From positions 58,744 through 122,743 of the IMG/VR virus record IMGVR_UViG_3300033153_008400: 64,000 nucleotides of DNA, one strand, 5' to 3'. Made by a program: the position numbers and the translations under genes. Of the stretch, positions 14,101 to 21,414 are shown piece by piece (the first letter of the stretch is position 1; each line of letters opens with the position of its first letter). The notes under the pieces are model-generated. The model did no database searches. It was not told where the DNA came from and saw nothing but the letters and a program-made list of their open reading frames with translations. This DNA is from a virus.

Positions 14101-17100
14101 TAATAGAAACAGAATATTTGATCTTTTAAAATTATATGCAGGATCTAAAGCAAACATTGCTATGATTCCTTCTGAAAGAGGATTGGATACTATGATGGGT
14201 AAGAAAAGAGGAGAGTTATCTCTTCTTCAAAAGACTCAACAACAGTTTATTTTAAAAGAGTTTTTAAAATATTCTAAACAAGCAGACCATTTATTCCTAG
14301 TAACTCAAGGTACTAACTTTGATACAGCTACTTTAAATGATCCTTTCTTAATATTTAAAAAATCACGGTTATTTAAAATGGCTCAGAAGACTGTTATTTC
14401 TTCTGCTCAGAAAATTTTAGATACATCTTTCTTAGGTTATTTAAAAGATACTATGGATAAAATCAGAGGAGCATATTCTGTGATACTTCTGTCTGATAAA
14501 AATGACCCAAATAAAGCAATTACTCCTAGAAAAGTATTAGAACGAGTATTGTTACCATATATTAGAATGTCAGATAGAGAATTTGTAGGCCTGAGTCAAA
14601 AGGTTGTAGCAGATTTCTTTGATTGGGCAATGCAAACAGATAGAAGTATTAAAAGTAGTTTTAATTCTTTAATAGTTGAAATACTATTGGGAACTGATAC
14701 TGAAAGAAGTGCTGCTAAACAAATCATACAATTTAAAGAAGATATATTTGGTAGAGAGGCTGATGCAAATAAAGGCATATTAGCTATTGCTCCCAAGGAG
14801 AACCATCCTTTATATAATAATATGATTTTAAAATCTTTTGTATTAGTACCAGGTGCTAGAAAAAATGTTCCTGATAATCTTATTATTAAAGCTAAGGATA
14901 ACAAAGTATATGATCAGAACCAGACTATCAATAGTTTTGAAGAGATTAAGGATTATTTAAGTTCCTTAAAAGGTTCTAATAGTAAATATGCTGGGTTGTA
15001 TGAGAAGATGGTTAGATTAGCTGTAATACAATCAGGGCTTTCTACATCTCCTATATCTTTTTCTAAATTATTGCCTTATGAAGATTTTAAAGAAATATAT
15101 AATCATACATTACTTAATTTAGAAGCTAATCCTACTATAGAAAATTATGCTTCTCTTAATGTATTTGAAAGAAGTAATTGGAATAAAGGAAAATGGATAT
15201 CTACTATTACTAGAAAAGTAGATTATGATGAACATGATACACGTATTGTACGTACTGAAGATAATGTAGATTATAGACTTAGTTCTGCTGAAGATAAATT
15301 TGAGATACCTAAAGTAGTTTTTATTAGTGAAGGTAATCCAAATGCATCAGAAGTAATAGTATATAAATGGTCTATACCAATTACACAAGACGAGAGAATT
15401 AAAAGATCTAAAACAGGAAATACGAGTCATTTGAAATCTCAATTGATGAGAAAGGTATATTATGATAGAGGAGTTGAACCAATACCATTGATTCAAGTAC
15501 ATGATGAATTTAATCCTTACACAGGTAGAAATATTTCTTACAGAGGATTTGTATATGTAGCTATTAATGCTTGGGGAGACTCATTCAGAGGTAGAGAGTT
15601 TTATAATTCTGTTGATGGTACAAACGTTAAGGCTACTGTGCTAGATAATGGATTTGAAAAAGTAATAGAGGATCAAGATATAGTTGGAAATAAGATTTCC
15701 TCAGGAGAGGTAACTGATGAGAAAGTTATAGAAATATTAAGTCGTAAAATGTTAGTTGCTGGTAATAGAGTTACATCTGAGGACACTAAAATTACTCCGA
15801 GCAGTATCTATGAGACCTTAGGGGATAAAACAGCCTCCAGAAATGTAGTGATTGAAAATGTATTCCAAGCTACTGGTGTCAAGTTTGCTAAGTCTATTGG
15901 TGGTATATTTAGTATGAGACTTAAGGGTTCTGATAAACATTTCGGTAATCCATTCAGTTCTACTATAAAAGATAAGTCTTTAATAGCTACTAAGAGTACT
16001 AGAGAAAGTGTAGAAAGATATATTGATTGGATTATACGTGGAACTGATACTAGAGCGAAATGGATTAGAACACAACTTGAAACAGGAGATTTAAAAAGAA
16101 GACCTATTGTTTATTATAAGGAATTAGGAGAACCTTCTCATGCAACTGCATTAGATTATCTGATCAATCAAAAGGATTGGACTGAACCTAAGTTAACACG
16201 GGAAGAGAGTACAGAGCTTGAAGAGTTAAAAGCAAAACGCGAGACACTGGAAACCAACCCTGAATATATTGTATTAAACAGTATACCAAAGATAACTCCT
16301 GCATCTGCTAAAAAAGAGACAGGTGGTAAGGTAGGTATCAATCAGGACATCAATCCAAGCTGGTTATCTAAAGCTGGAGTAACTATTGAAAAGGCTGCAG
16401 AGAATATTTATGCTGATAATTTTTCAGAATCTAATGAATACTCTGAACAAGATATAAGAAACTATATAATAGGTGCATTATTAAAAAGTAAAGTAGAAGC
16501 CAAAAGAGAGATATTTGATGAAAAAAGATTAGATGAACTTTTAAACCCTGGTAATAAAGAGGATATATTATCTCAGACTGACGACATGAATGTTTCTGTA
16601 GCAACGTCCAATACCATTGAACGAATGAAAGCAGCGGCTGCATCCATGGGAATAAATTTGACCTCTCTTTTAAACTATGCTAAAGATAATCCTGATGTAG
16701 ATGTTACTAATGTTAATGGTATTGCCGATTTAACTCAAGGTATTATAGCCATTGCAGAAGGGAAAGAAGATGTAGCTATAACTGAGGAACTTATCCATAT
16801 CGGTAGTGCTATTGTAGAAGCAAATGATCCTAAAAGAATAACAGCATTGATCAGTAAGATTGCTGATTTTAAAATTTATAAAACAGTATTAGATGCCTAT
16901 AAAGGTAAGAAGGCTTATCAATTACCTAATGGTAAACCTGATATAAGGAAAATCAAGAAAGAAGCTATTGATAAATTAATGGCTGAAGTAGTTGTAAATG
17001 GTGCTAATGGTAGCACAGATTTTCCTGAACTCTCAGATCTGACTGTTGTAGGAAGAATCAAAGAGATGTGGAATAGTCTCTTGAGATATATACGTGGAGT

Positions 17101-20100
17101 ATATAGAGTATCAACAATAGATATTTTCAAAGAGACAGGTGAAATGATAGTAGAAGGTAACATTGGCACCGTAGATGACATTGTCTCCACAGGGGTATTT
17201 TCGCAAATGGCTACTGAAAACCAACCATTAAATGATTTATATAAAAGGCTCTTAGAAGAAGACAATCGATTAACATTATATGAGGAGAATGAGATACCAG
17301 GAAAGAAAAGACATTATACTTATGTTGATCCTATTACTGGAGAAACTGTAGATGTAGATTTTAGTGTTACTGAGGATATCAAACTTCAAAAAGAAAAAAC
17401 AGGAAAAACATTTGCTCCTAGATCTCCACAGAATAAAATGATTGATGCGTTCAAGATGAAATGGGGTAATTCAGGTCATAAATATTTAGAGGCTTGGTTA
17501 AAGATCAATTTAATAGATAAGGAAACAGGCTTTGCTAAGTCTATTCCTGGTACTGATCCAGTAGATAATTTTGGTTTAGAAGATGAAGTAACCCAAGAAT
17601 TAGAAAATTTTATTAAACAATTAGTAGATTCTTATCCTAAAGGAACTAAGTTCTTAGCAGAACCTATGGTAATTAATAAACAAAATCGTAATAGAACATT
17701 AGCATCTGCTATTGATTTTGTAGCATTAATTCCTGTTGAAAGGAACAATAAACCTGATGTTAAGATAGAAATGCTGGATTGGAAGTTTACTACAATACTT
17801 GAGTCGGACAAAGTTCCTGATATACCTTGGTACAGTCAAAGTACTTGGAAATCTCAAATGGGTGAGTATACTAAGATGTTGAGAGGTTATGGTATGAAAA
17901 ATTATCAATTACAAAAGGCTAGGATGATTCCTTTTATAATGACATATGGTGAAGATATTCCTGGTAGCCCATGGAGAGGACTATATGCTTCTCAAGTAGA
18001 GATAGGTGATGTAAATAGTTTGAAAGAAACTAATATTTACTTATTGCCTGTTCCTGTTAATATAGAGCCAACAGGTATAGCTGTTGTAGATAAATTACTA
18101 TTTGAATTAAATGCATATTATCAAAGAAATTATGCATATGATGGTAAGTTAAATGCTGATGAGCAAAAGGAAAAAGAAAAAAAATTAAATAATTTAAAAG
18201 TAGCTATTAGGAGATTGCATGTAGCTAGAGATTTTAAACCACTTGTAGGTGTAGCACAAAATTTTGTGAAAGCTGCTCAAACAGTTTTTGATAAGTTTGA
18301 TGTAATGGATTATGCAACTGAAGATCCTAAAGTAATTTCAACTTTATTACATGAATTATCTACATTGAAAAGAGACTCTTTTAGATTTGAAGGAATAAAC
18401 AGAATATTTTTAGAAACTTATAAAGATAAAGAATTTGATAAAGAAGAAAATAAAATCCTACAAGATTTAGGAGATGTTTCTGTAGAAATAGAGAAAATGC
18501 TAGTCAAAATTGTTGAACATCAGAATGAACGTGCTAAATATATCAATTTAAATTTATCATATACTACTGAAGAAGAAGGAGATAGTATTTTAACTCCATC
18601 AAGAGAGTTAAAAAGAATGGCAAAATTATTTAAGGAAGGTAGTAAACTTTCTAATAAACGTGCAAATGCTATAGCTGCTATAGTGCTTCAGGGAAAAAAT
18701 GAAGTAGAGTTGAGATTTAATAAAGAGATGTTTAAGTTTAACAGAATCTTTAAAAAATTATATGCTCAGGCAAATAGCAGAGGAGTGTCTTCGTTCAGTT
18801 TGATAGGTAAGATTGGTAAAGCAGGTGATACAAAAGAAGGTGCTGAAGATACTTTACAAATATATGATAAAGTTAAACCTAACTTTATGAAAGATCTTCA
18901 ACGGGCTAGAACAGATAGGGATAAAACTTTTATTACGACACACATTGATATGAAAGCGCATAATAAATATATCAATGCTGAAATGAAGAAACAAGAAGCA
19001 GAATTGAATGCTCATGTATTCAATCCAAATGATGAAGCAGATAATGATATATCTAAAACTGTGGCAATAGATAAAATGAGAAATTCATTAGATATCTACA
19101 GGACTACTTTTAATGGATGGAATTCTCATCATTTTTTAGAGTCAATGTTTGCTAATGTAAAAGAAAATGATCCTGAATATCAAACTCAGGAATATAAGGA
19201 TATGGCTAAGAACCAAGTTGCTTTAGATGCTTGGAATTATGTCAGAGAATGGGGTGACAGAGCTAAAGTTAATGGACATATTCCTCAATGGAAAGATGCA
19301 TTTTTCCCATTAATTGAGGCTGATTCTATGGCAAAGTTTATGCAGAGTAAGAAAGGAACCATAGCCAATATTAAGGAATATTTCTTAGATGCTATAACAG
19401 GTAGAATAGATGAAAGTAAAGGATATACTAATATTGATCCTGAAACAGGAGAAGCTAGAGAAAGTATTCCAGTATATTTTACAAGATCTAACAAAGATGT
19501 AGAATATATGACCCAGGATATTAGTAAAGCTGTTCCTATGTGGGTTCATTCTATCTTGGATTTTGAAGCTAGTTTAGCAATGGAAGCTGATCTTAATCTA
19601 ATGGTAGATGTAGAAGAAAATATAGGTGTGTTTATTGTAGATGCCAGAAGAAAAATTCAGAGAGTAGCTGGAGAACCACAAGTTACTAAGAGTAAGAATG
19701 CAAATATTGCTGTATTAAGAGGACAGGTAAGTGATGCTATTTATGGTCAAAGAGAAGATGTAGATGAATTAGGTAATGTAGAAATTACTGCTTTAGCTGC
19801 AAGACTTACTAAAATATTTGGTGGATCGGAAGAACAGATGGATCAAATAGCTACTGAGATCAGAATTAAAAAGATTTTAGAAGGAGCTAATAATTGGGTA
19901 AGGAATTTAGGTGTAGGTTTAAAACCTGCTATTGCTATAGCAAATGCAGCAGGACAAACAATGTTATCCTATATATACAAAAGTGGTGTTTACAGAGGTA
20001 GAGAATATGCAAAGAATACTACTAAGGTAATGTCCAATAATCTTTCTACTAAGGAAAGAGGGCTCTTGCATTTTATATCTGCTTTCTCTGAAAATAATCT

Positions 20101-21292
20101 TATATTACAAAGACGTTTAGCTAAGAATGGTTTTATGTCATATCTGAATACATGGTCTATGACAGATATCATACAATCTACTAACTCATATCCTGAAATA
20201 ATACTTCAGAGAATAAATGGTTTGAGTATGATGGAGAATACGATTGTTGTTGATGGTAAATTATTAAATGTTCGAGAGGTAGTATTAGCAGAAGACAGAG
20301 CAACAAAAGAAAAAGGTATTTCACAAGCGGCCCGTCGTGCATTAAATGATTCTTATGAAGATAGAGTAGCTGCACGTAAAGTTAGTGAAACACAATTAAT
20401 AGAAGTAGTAGAAGTAAGTGAAAAGGGTGTAGAATTTCCTGGAGTATCTATAGAAGAACTCGCTAAATTAAGAGTGAGAATAATGGAATATTCAAGAAAG
20501 TTGAATGGACAGATGGATGAAAATGATAAAGCTGCTTATAGAAGAAGTATTATCATGAATAGTTTTATGATGTTCAAACATTGGGTTCCTAAGTTACTTG
20601 AAGGCAGATTTCATGGGATTCATAAAAATTTACAATCTGATAATTGGGAATATGGTAGATCAAGATTGATGGCTAAAACGTTGCTTAAATTAGCAAGTAC
20701 CAGTATTTTAAAAATGTCTGATTTAATACATCAAACAGATGAAGGGAAGAAGATAATGGATCAAATGCTGGAAGAAAAAATGATTGCTCATTTTGATAAA
20801 ACTGGACAAGTTTTACAGATTACGAGAGAAGAATGGTATGATTTAATGAGGCAAGAGTTATCTCGACAAATGAGAGAACTTCAGATGGTATTAATGGTAT
20901 TTACAATATTGATGAGTATAAAGGCTGCAGAGCCACCAGAAAATATTAGTGCTGGAGATAGAAGTAGATTTAATTATTTATTAAGAGTACTTAATAAAGT
21001 AACAGATGAGATATTATTCTTCTATAATCCAACATCATTTGAAGGTATGACTACTGGTAGTATAATGCCTGCAGTAACACTATTATCAAAGGCAGGGAAA
21101 ATATTGAATGCAATTAGAAAAGCAACAGTTGCTGAAACTGAAAAAGAAAGGGAGAATGCGAATGTTGCTAAACATATTTTGAATATAGTACCAATAGGAT
21201 ATCAAGTATCAAAAACATTCATACCATTAATAGATGCTGAATTGGCTAAAGATATGGGTAATAGAATTTCACCAGAAACAAATAGAAGATAA
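2075..21292 (+). CDS. Giant virion RNA polymerase polyprotein (6405 aa)
   Basis: A single uninterrupted frame of 6405 codons. Visible parts in order: Pro-rich N-terminus; small hydrophobic Gly/Ala-rich segments (about residues 110-140 and 200-225) that could act in membranes; coiled coil at about 967-1133; a zincin-type site HEVFH at 2185-2189, followed by a possible third ligand in EEIAEEF; a barrel-like segment with ETGRKVG at 3265-3271; RTPT at 3598-3601 and DYDID at 3637-3641; a segment with KHFGNPF (4621-4627); a degenerate TEELIH (4903-4908); a RecB-like nuclease signature D5214...D5235-W-K5237; and a long helical C-terminus. The RTPT...DYDIDKLSVYL order mirrors bacterial beta' (RxPT...DFDGDxMxVH), the catalytic double-psi barrel that binds Mg2+. 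crAss-like phages carry such a polymerase in the virion and inject it for early transcription. Processing into smaller proteins is likely but not shown. Confidence 0.8.
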   Translation: MSNGKPNTITGSKSRRGENFINRKATVPNLPSTPTLPIVEPYNTGAPGVMTARDIWNQRLATGSYNKIAPLNTKEIYSGPRYNETIPGTDYEEMHAQQQSNWGKWSNATAKMIGTASTTFVTGTAGLLYGMGSALINLKLSNVVDNSVTRAMDDISRGMDDSLPNYYTQKETEAKWWSPDNIMTANFWSDKVLKNLGFSVGSMAGGMAWGALFRSIGMTNQLVRWGKGNDLATAVEKRLAVAPASARYPAFQSALNKTWTTAKMPMAAVAKNSDRILTSIMATAGEATIEGLQAMHTLRESLLDEFKLSHGRMPSGLELNAINETVQTAGLYIYGMNGLILTATNYIQLGKIIGSSRKADKALINSIRRNADTRLWEAALPKTIAGKVLGVAKHIGRLSFAPVEALEEGLQHAATTGVEDYFSRAYKNKNETNDLLRAVDDNMLNVYSNVYLHGLHETLNTKEGLESMLIGALSGGLQQMGLFGSYRDEKGKIKYGVGKSGEIGEYGLFGRGGTRGINTKRAVEELNLKQVEDVIKDGVNYMGVGIGSQKLRQQAIENDDILAEKDAEEDYALSYLMPRIKYGKLESVIEELTNYKTQAMSTTGYSELVTAGLANQNETADEFIQRIDNLLESANKTDKMYSLLNDRYENARSEDGTIAYTPEVIDKMVYAAAKIENYDKRIEEVQTALLSSGVDLTLIDEIIKNKDAIPTDAQWEEVSKTADNVKITEQETFSTNLLDYGELLLRRKKFAQEYETIKDAPYNYRAVVGALPPEESEEIKSTKENSITVPVTTGGEKTYNIDDTYYLGNVLADQIVSGADLSAPQMKILSMNEDGTIKIMTQNGKELDITAGELEQLKLGSVNKALKDNKKGEFYFDNWNTPFTFNFGDNGGFKKGRIIYNENDDKMHFVYVDASGNTRDIEVTNDQFGPKGENEAQIQREEGVNDFQGGVEARFLAAKDERKDKKHEDRLKVLGEFAEEMMVRQAELTKVINKRQENVARTKKILGLLQEDLLKNKDKRTKDAYTIAGQKILTNIKRTEKDLEALEKVERESSEELNDITATLVYVEDLIENIDTRATDYVNFIAEIKVDKVNLEELHKEVTTGIKDLKTLIQEVKDFIQTSKDVLNDLLLQLSGAFPNISSEGVFLDDIVTVEDYFTDLAPLIGGTESEESLAFAGVTLTGIQPKKAQLTKMEKELSNAKKALDKYDDGIIARGKVLAKFGERLIEWERAKEEEAILGTSSEISSDILDSQSKSSFENDHYKEGFEYKKLKAKNLVVTGGIAPEGSDGKPVGVYAKRAQAFGNIFHRLVQNGKEFRGRVVTIANEKHIMKGLTKHLAQPGTDPRFTIVLVVTNKKGVPVDEKGIPITDESKLLDEGIYQTFPDPKLRNSYGSLFRADVKFKERERITKIYEKWVEKTLGQSKLQPLQDISASFGLVDYIQKTDSKGKILPEATSMARSSINASGLITNIELGSGDVIKVATNNDTLTRGTVEISAPLGHVFLEAPGGYVKLYNQKNSEKQSELIYNVLLQVTKNILRDKHGKEADTQRLFEWLRSVVYWGQPMNFQTGERKEPSDGSVYYEVIGQGEGVASERKLRIGKTSRFDFTPTSLKDNKDAIIALLQNVWGNTHAPGVAKDMYDVAYHEITAVNKDGTTEGITWNSYQQFLLADIYPDGSPRNLDSIPLKTKVRPLVGKEDTNRHAIYFYLEDSSEYMQDAPVESIVKKTVPGKKEVSTPKYIFDGVVENIINLGTLGEAKVTLNLDEAVQEFHRREGKVFSSLEETQQFTFALLSKHIITIGLGTDVEANLVEAGGATDSSAQSNAQMLVVEMLSSQITEAANRTAAKSEPVPTLKSSITSVEDLIQDINDAFIYINSGKYKGDRKNEMTSVGDKLVKIFLTGLRKEGLVKAGTRRAPRADGSYDTMTINEDLKGKNIGNDWSAAKHFKEKLRTFFDTEIAELKSSTKITETTVRTEDKKWKLDGSPEVMTVGESKVTFTLKDQAVIDALRDDSEILEDEIKRLKLITGLIRGGHLVITPTQAALDNGEKLLGSTDALITMLANTILQEVAPQIKKNWFLADTDKGSENYSDAEWEEIQARFNPEGETSSRTEEDDYTRIIAERHLEPFKETNWEKEAEWMKKNFPLIPINVLKNVIQATNGRQAWGLYRQGAVYIYKHAEAGTIYHEVFHAVWDMSLSLREKRQIAEEFRNRKGSYTDRFTFKVIKYSEATDYQMGEEIAEEFRDRVLYGKKPTRKPRSLMRRAFEGIINFFNDLLFGKDAFTNTNKLFDKMGNGDYAAFIPHEDVLRKAGESQILHIEGITVRKGDQLRPLITRLEGINAVQEHEIYQHMTFVAVNKMFATDDGLFAMKDRLKITNLYQDLKRNLLGENGIINRKQIDYSQITIKNPKQQEQVTKKIKDLDDLKIAINENWDVIKKRHMDSLAPYEITFDEEENLIVEDETIVKADSMDGNKIDSYRKSSGAIKLLFATLADFEKVPGENRTRLKTSSIGGATFEQSDKIYITLKNNLHDSTGLNDMLERLKELANNEETGYHYAKLYTRITKQDISDTNKNTVNIDKMSNSAIMLLGGFWKVIKGQNPDVPIIFILQGGEVVIGNTELSNASKQIRYEMSQNIIAHIREDAEGNEKLYKINSLGLYNPTTALKNVKLNSSKPAEYIRFLQAFGINFKLKEFNKFLPDQKATFREATEGLLSDLSTRKDIYSWSEKAINSTQNLLKLGALRAVMDNPVFESTYFSIAGERTQKFIGPNATSDLFHTLSQITNKQDLRSTRYSHLLDDVFTQGSVVMQKLFNGNERKRNTKDIFKTVYVGGTINEENNRRTRSSRLYYRDRLIQEMSLNLEGIYANLVPGDSELEWAIKMHSKKSPFITPSSVSRKEYQKIFRDYFIDEVNLSRDNRIVAKGRSARDLRFFKDILDAYNSKAHATILDYSHKISAEEIYEEHKSGIKAAVEAFITNDAEETMTLLKDYKIIQKIPGEAEIYKHTLSLKDKELSFTEMELQIKSLTVNYMIANIEQHKILYSDPYQYSDELKRIKNFNSPRQALMHSSKDLYKAINKVYNKGYKAEDLGYSNMDRSSFRTVTLQDIWSIIDPKLAKQYPGYTDYKNKEGWQETDGAGMITMKAYRFFRILAGDWLPNNEAQYRWDIQYQEKVMEINDATGTEKSRLNEKFRAFKAARKVHDQSTYTPIKPIVSGNKGNGRNYNDSVLDKYALFPMPFRVFHMMEPNSNILEFTEKMRREKIDYAIYETGRKVGVEETYPVYVKGALNTAPFQPQEEIDRVAENNPEDRVKRFVTNIPFSIMSLQTEVPSKKDGKVIQGSQITKLVTLDFMNGGVPIDFNPVDKDGNSIVTEDKDGKDTTDYDALSVAWVELETEAAKKEASLLYKEIQHNKRLLQERIQLGYENLLRKLGIIEDEDEDGNKTYTVFDKEKLIGTIEKEIFKQQKNNNLVVAFQEVREGKALIEATPVYQQIRNVLYSLANGNVVRPKISGGSKIQMPSTLFEVGARIEKFVHDGKTYLHSDVLNFYEEGKVAEIFVARWDNSPLSDEQLLNSWYKLDENDNRTSELTKEGERALKGIAFRTPTQKQNSIESYVIKKFLPRSYGDSVVIPSAIVRKTGSDYDIDKLSVYLKNLIWDGKRLFSVPFQGFQSELDAKREFKKIFHRLMENRISKVEGKKAKVISLKAMFTKIANGTAEFEEFEEFTPIISTLLENNNISLKDTEAINEYFDQRLGNGIARINTLTVKQFEEDAAQKFADKLYSQSIENEYIESLQRLVMHPKNYHNLIKPNSAQIMRDLTDHINEKFRRTKIDYHSAGFMLSRKKMSGLRQAFVGGKRAIGIAAVGATNNSNNQLADTYTDTNLIGTNIISDEDEFWLNGMKITKIADDTDADVKFLEYNKKMVDGRPMASLSRAKNSAGEYISDIIGMFIDGYVDISAGPWIMQMGATPETAGTWLYLLKIGVPKETVAYFMNQPIITELLFDLEIEGKSWLYNRNRIFDLLKLYAGSKANIAMIPSERGLDTMMGKKRGELSLLQKTQQQFILKEFLKYSKQADHLFLVTQGTNFDTATLNDPFLIFKKSRLFKMAQKTVISSAQKILDTSFLGYLKDTMDKIRGAYSVILLSDKNDPNKAITPRKVLERVLLPYIRMSDREFVGLSQKVVADFFDWAMQTDRSIKSSFNSLIVEILLGTDTERSAAKQIIQFKEDIFGREADANKGILAIAPKENHPLYNNMILKSFVLVPGARKNVPDNLIIKAKDNKVYDQNQTINSFEEIKDYLSSLKGSNSKYAGLYEKMVRLAVIQSGLSTSPISFSKLLPYEDFKEIYNHTLLNLEANPTIENYASLNVFERSNWNKGKWISTITRKVDYDEHDTRIVRTEDNVDYRLSSAEDKFEIPKVVFISEGNPNASEVIVYKWSIPITQDERIKRSKTGNTSHLKSQLMRKVYYDRGVEPIPLIQVHDEFNPYTGRNISYRGFVYVAINAWGDSFRGREFYNSVDGTNVKATVLDNGFEKVIEDQDIVGNKISSGEVTDEKVIEILSRKMLVAGNRVTSEDTKITPSSIYETLGDKTASRNVVIENVFQATGVKFAKSIGGIFSMRLKGSDKHFGNPFSSTIKDKSLIATKSTRESVERYIDWIIRGTDTRAKWIRTQLETGDLKRRPIVYYKELGEPSHATALDYLINQKDWTEPKLTREESTELEELKAKRETLETNPEYIVLNSIPKITPASAKKETGGKVGINQDINPSWLSKAGVTIEKAAENIYADNFSESNEYSEQDIRNYIIGALLKSKVEAKREIFDEKRLDELLNPGNKEDILSQTDDMNVSVATSNTIERMKAAAASMGINLTSLLNYAKDNPDVDVTNVNGIADLTQGIIAIAEGKEDVAITEELIHIGSAIVEANDPKRITALISKIADFKIYKTVLDAYKGKKAYQLPNGKPDIRKIKKEAIDKLMAEVVVNGANGSTDFPELSDLTVVGRIKEMWNSLLRYIRGVYRVSTIDIFKETGEMIVEGNIGTVDDIVSTGVFSQMATENQPLNDLYKRLLEEDNRLTLYEENEIPGKKRHYTYVDPITGETVDVDFSVTEDIKLQKEKTGKTFAPRSPQNKMIDAFKMKWGNSGHKYLEAWLKINLIDKETGFAKSIPGTDPVDNFGLEDEVTQELENFIKQLVDSYPKGTKFLAEPMVINKQNRNRTLASAIDFVALIPVERNNKPDVKIEMLDWKFTTILESDKVPDIPWYSQSTWKSQMGEYTKMLRGYGMKNYQLQKARMIPFIMTYGEDIPGSPWRGLYASQVEIGDVNSLKETNIYLLPVPVNIEPTGIAVVDKLLFELNAYYQRNYAYDGKLNADEQKEKEKKLNNLKVAIRRLHVARDFKPLVGVAQNFVKAAQTVFDKFDVMDYATEDPKVISTLLHELSTLKRDSFRFEGINRIFLETYKDKEFDKEENKILQDLGDVSVEIEKMLVKIVEHQNERAKYINLNLSYTTEEEGDSILTPSRELKRMAKLFKEGSKLSNKRANAIAAIVLQGKNEVELRFNKEMFKFNRIFKKLYAQANSRGVSSFSLIGKIGKAGDTKEGAEDTLQIYDKVKPNFMKDLQRARTDRDKTFITTHIDMKAHNKYINAEMKKQEAELNAHVFNPNDEADNDISKTVAIDKMRNSLDIYRTTFNGWNSHHFLESMFANVKENDPEYQTQEYKDMAKNQVALDAWNYVREWGDRAKVNGHIPQWKDAFFPLIEADSMAKFMQSKKGTIANIKEYFLDAITGRIDESKGYTNIDPETGEARESIPVYFTRSNKDVEYMTQDISKAVPMWVHSILDFEASLAMEADLNLMVDVEENIGVFIVDARRKIQRVAGEPQVTKSKNANIAVLRGQVSDAIYGQREDVDELGNVEITALAARLTKIFGGSEEQMDQIATEIRIKKILEGANNWVRNLGVGLKPAIAIANAAGQTMLSYIYKSGVYRGREYAKNTTKVMSNNLSTKERGLLHFISAFSENNLILQRRLAKNGFMSYLNTWSMTDIIQSTNSYPEIILQRINGLSMMENTIVVDGKLLNVREVVLAEDRATKEKGISQAARRALNDSYEDRVAARKVSETQLIEVVEVSEKGVEFPGVSIEELAKLRVRIMEYSRKLNGQMDENDKAAYRRSIIMNSFMMFKHWVPKLLEGRFHGIHKNLQSDNWEYGRSRLMAKTLLKLASTSILKMSDLIHQTDEGKKIMDQMLEEKMIAHFDKTGQVLQITREEWYDLMRQELSRQMRELQMVLMVFTILMSIKAAEPPENISAGDRSRFNYLLRVLNKVTDEILFFYNPTSFEGMTTGSIMPAVTLLSKAGKILNAIRKATVAETEKERENANVAKHILNIVPIGYQVSKTFIPLIDAELAKDMGNRISPETNRR

Positions 21293-21414
21293 AAATTATT
21301 TGTAACTTACACATTGGAAACTAAATACCTTATTTTAGCCTTATCAGATGAAGGATAATGCTATAATAGGGTGTTTTATTTATAAGAAAAAAAGAATTAA
21401 TATTATATAAAGAT
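21293..21414 (+). promoter_or_regulatory. Intergenic leader before the tail genes
   Basis: These 122 bases separate the giant gene from the tail cluster, one of the larger gaps in the rightward arm. A TATAAT hexamer sits at 21362-21367 but has no clear -35 partner, and no TAnnTTTG box is present. The weak inverted repeat TTATC/GATAA (around 21340-21358) is too short to call a terminator. A promoter for the tail/lysis operon here is plausible from position only. Confidence 0.25.
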
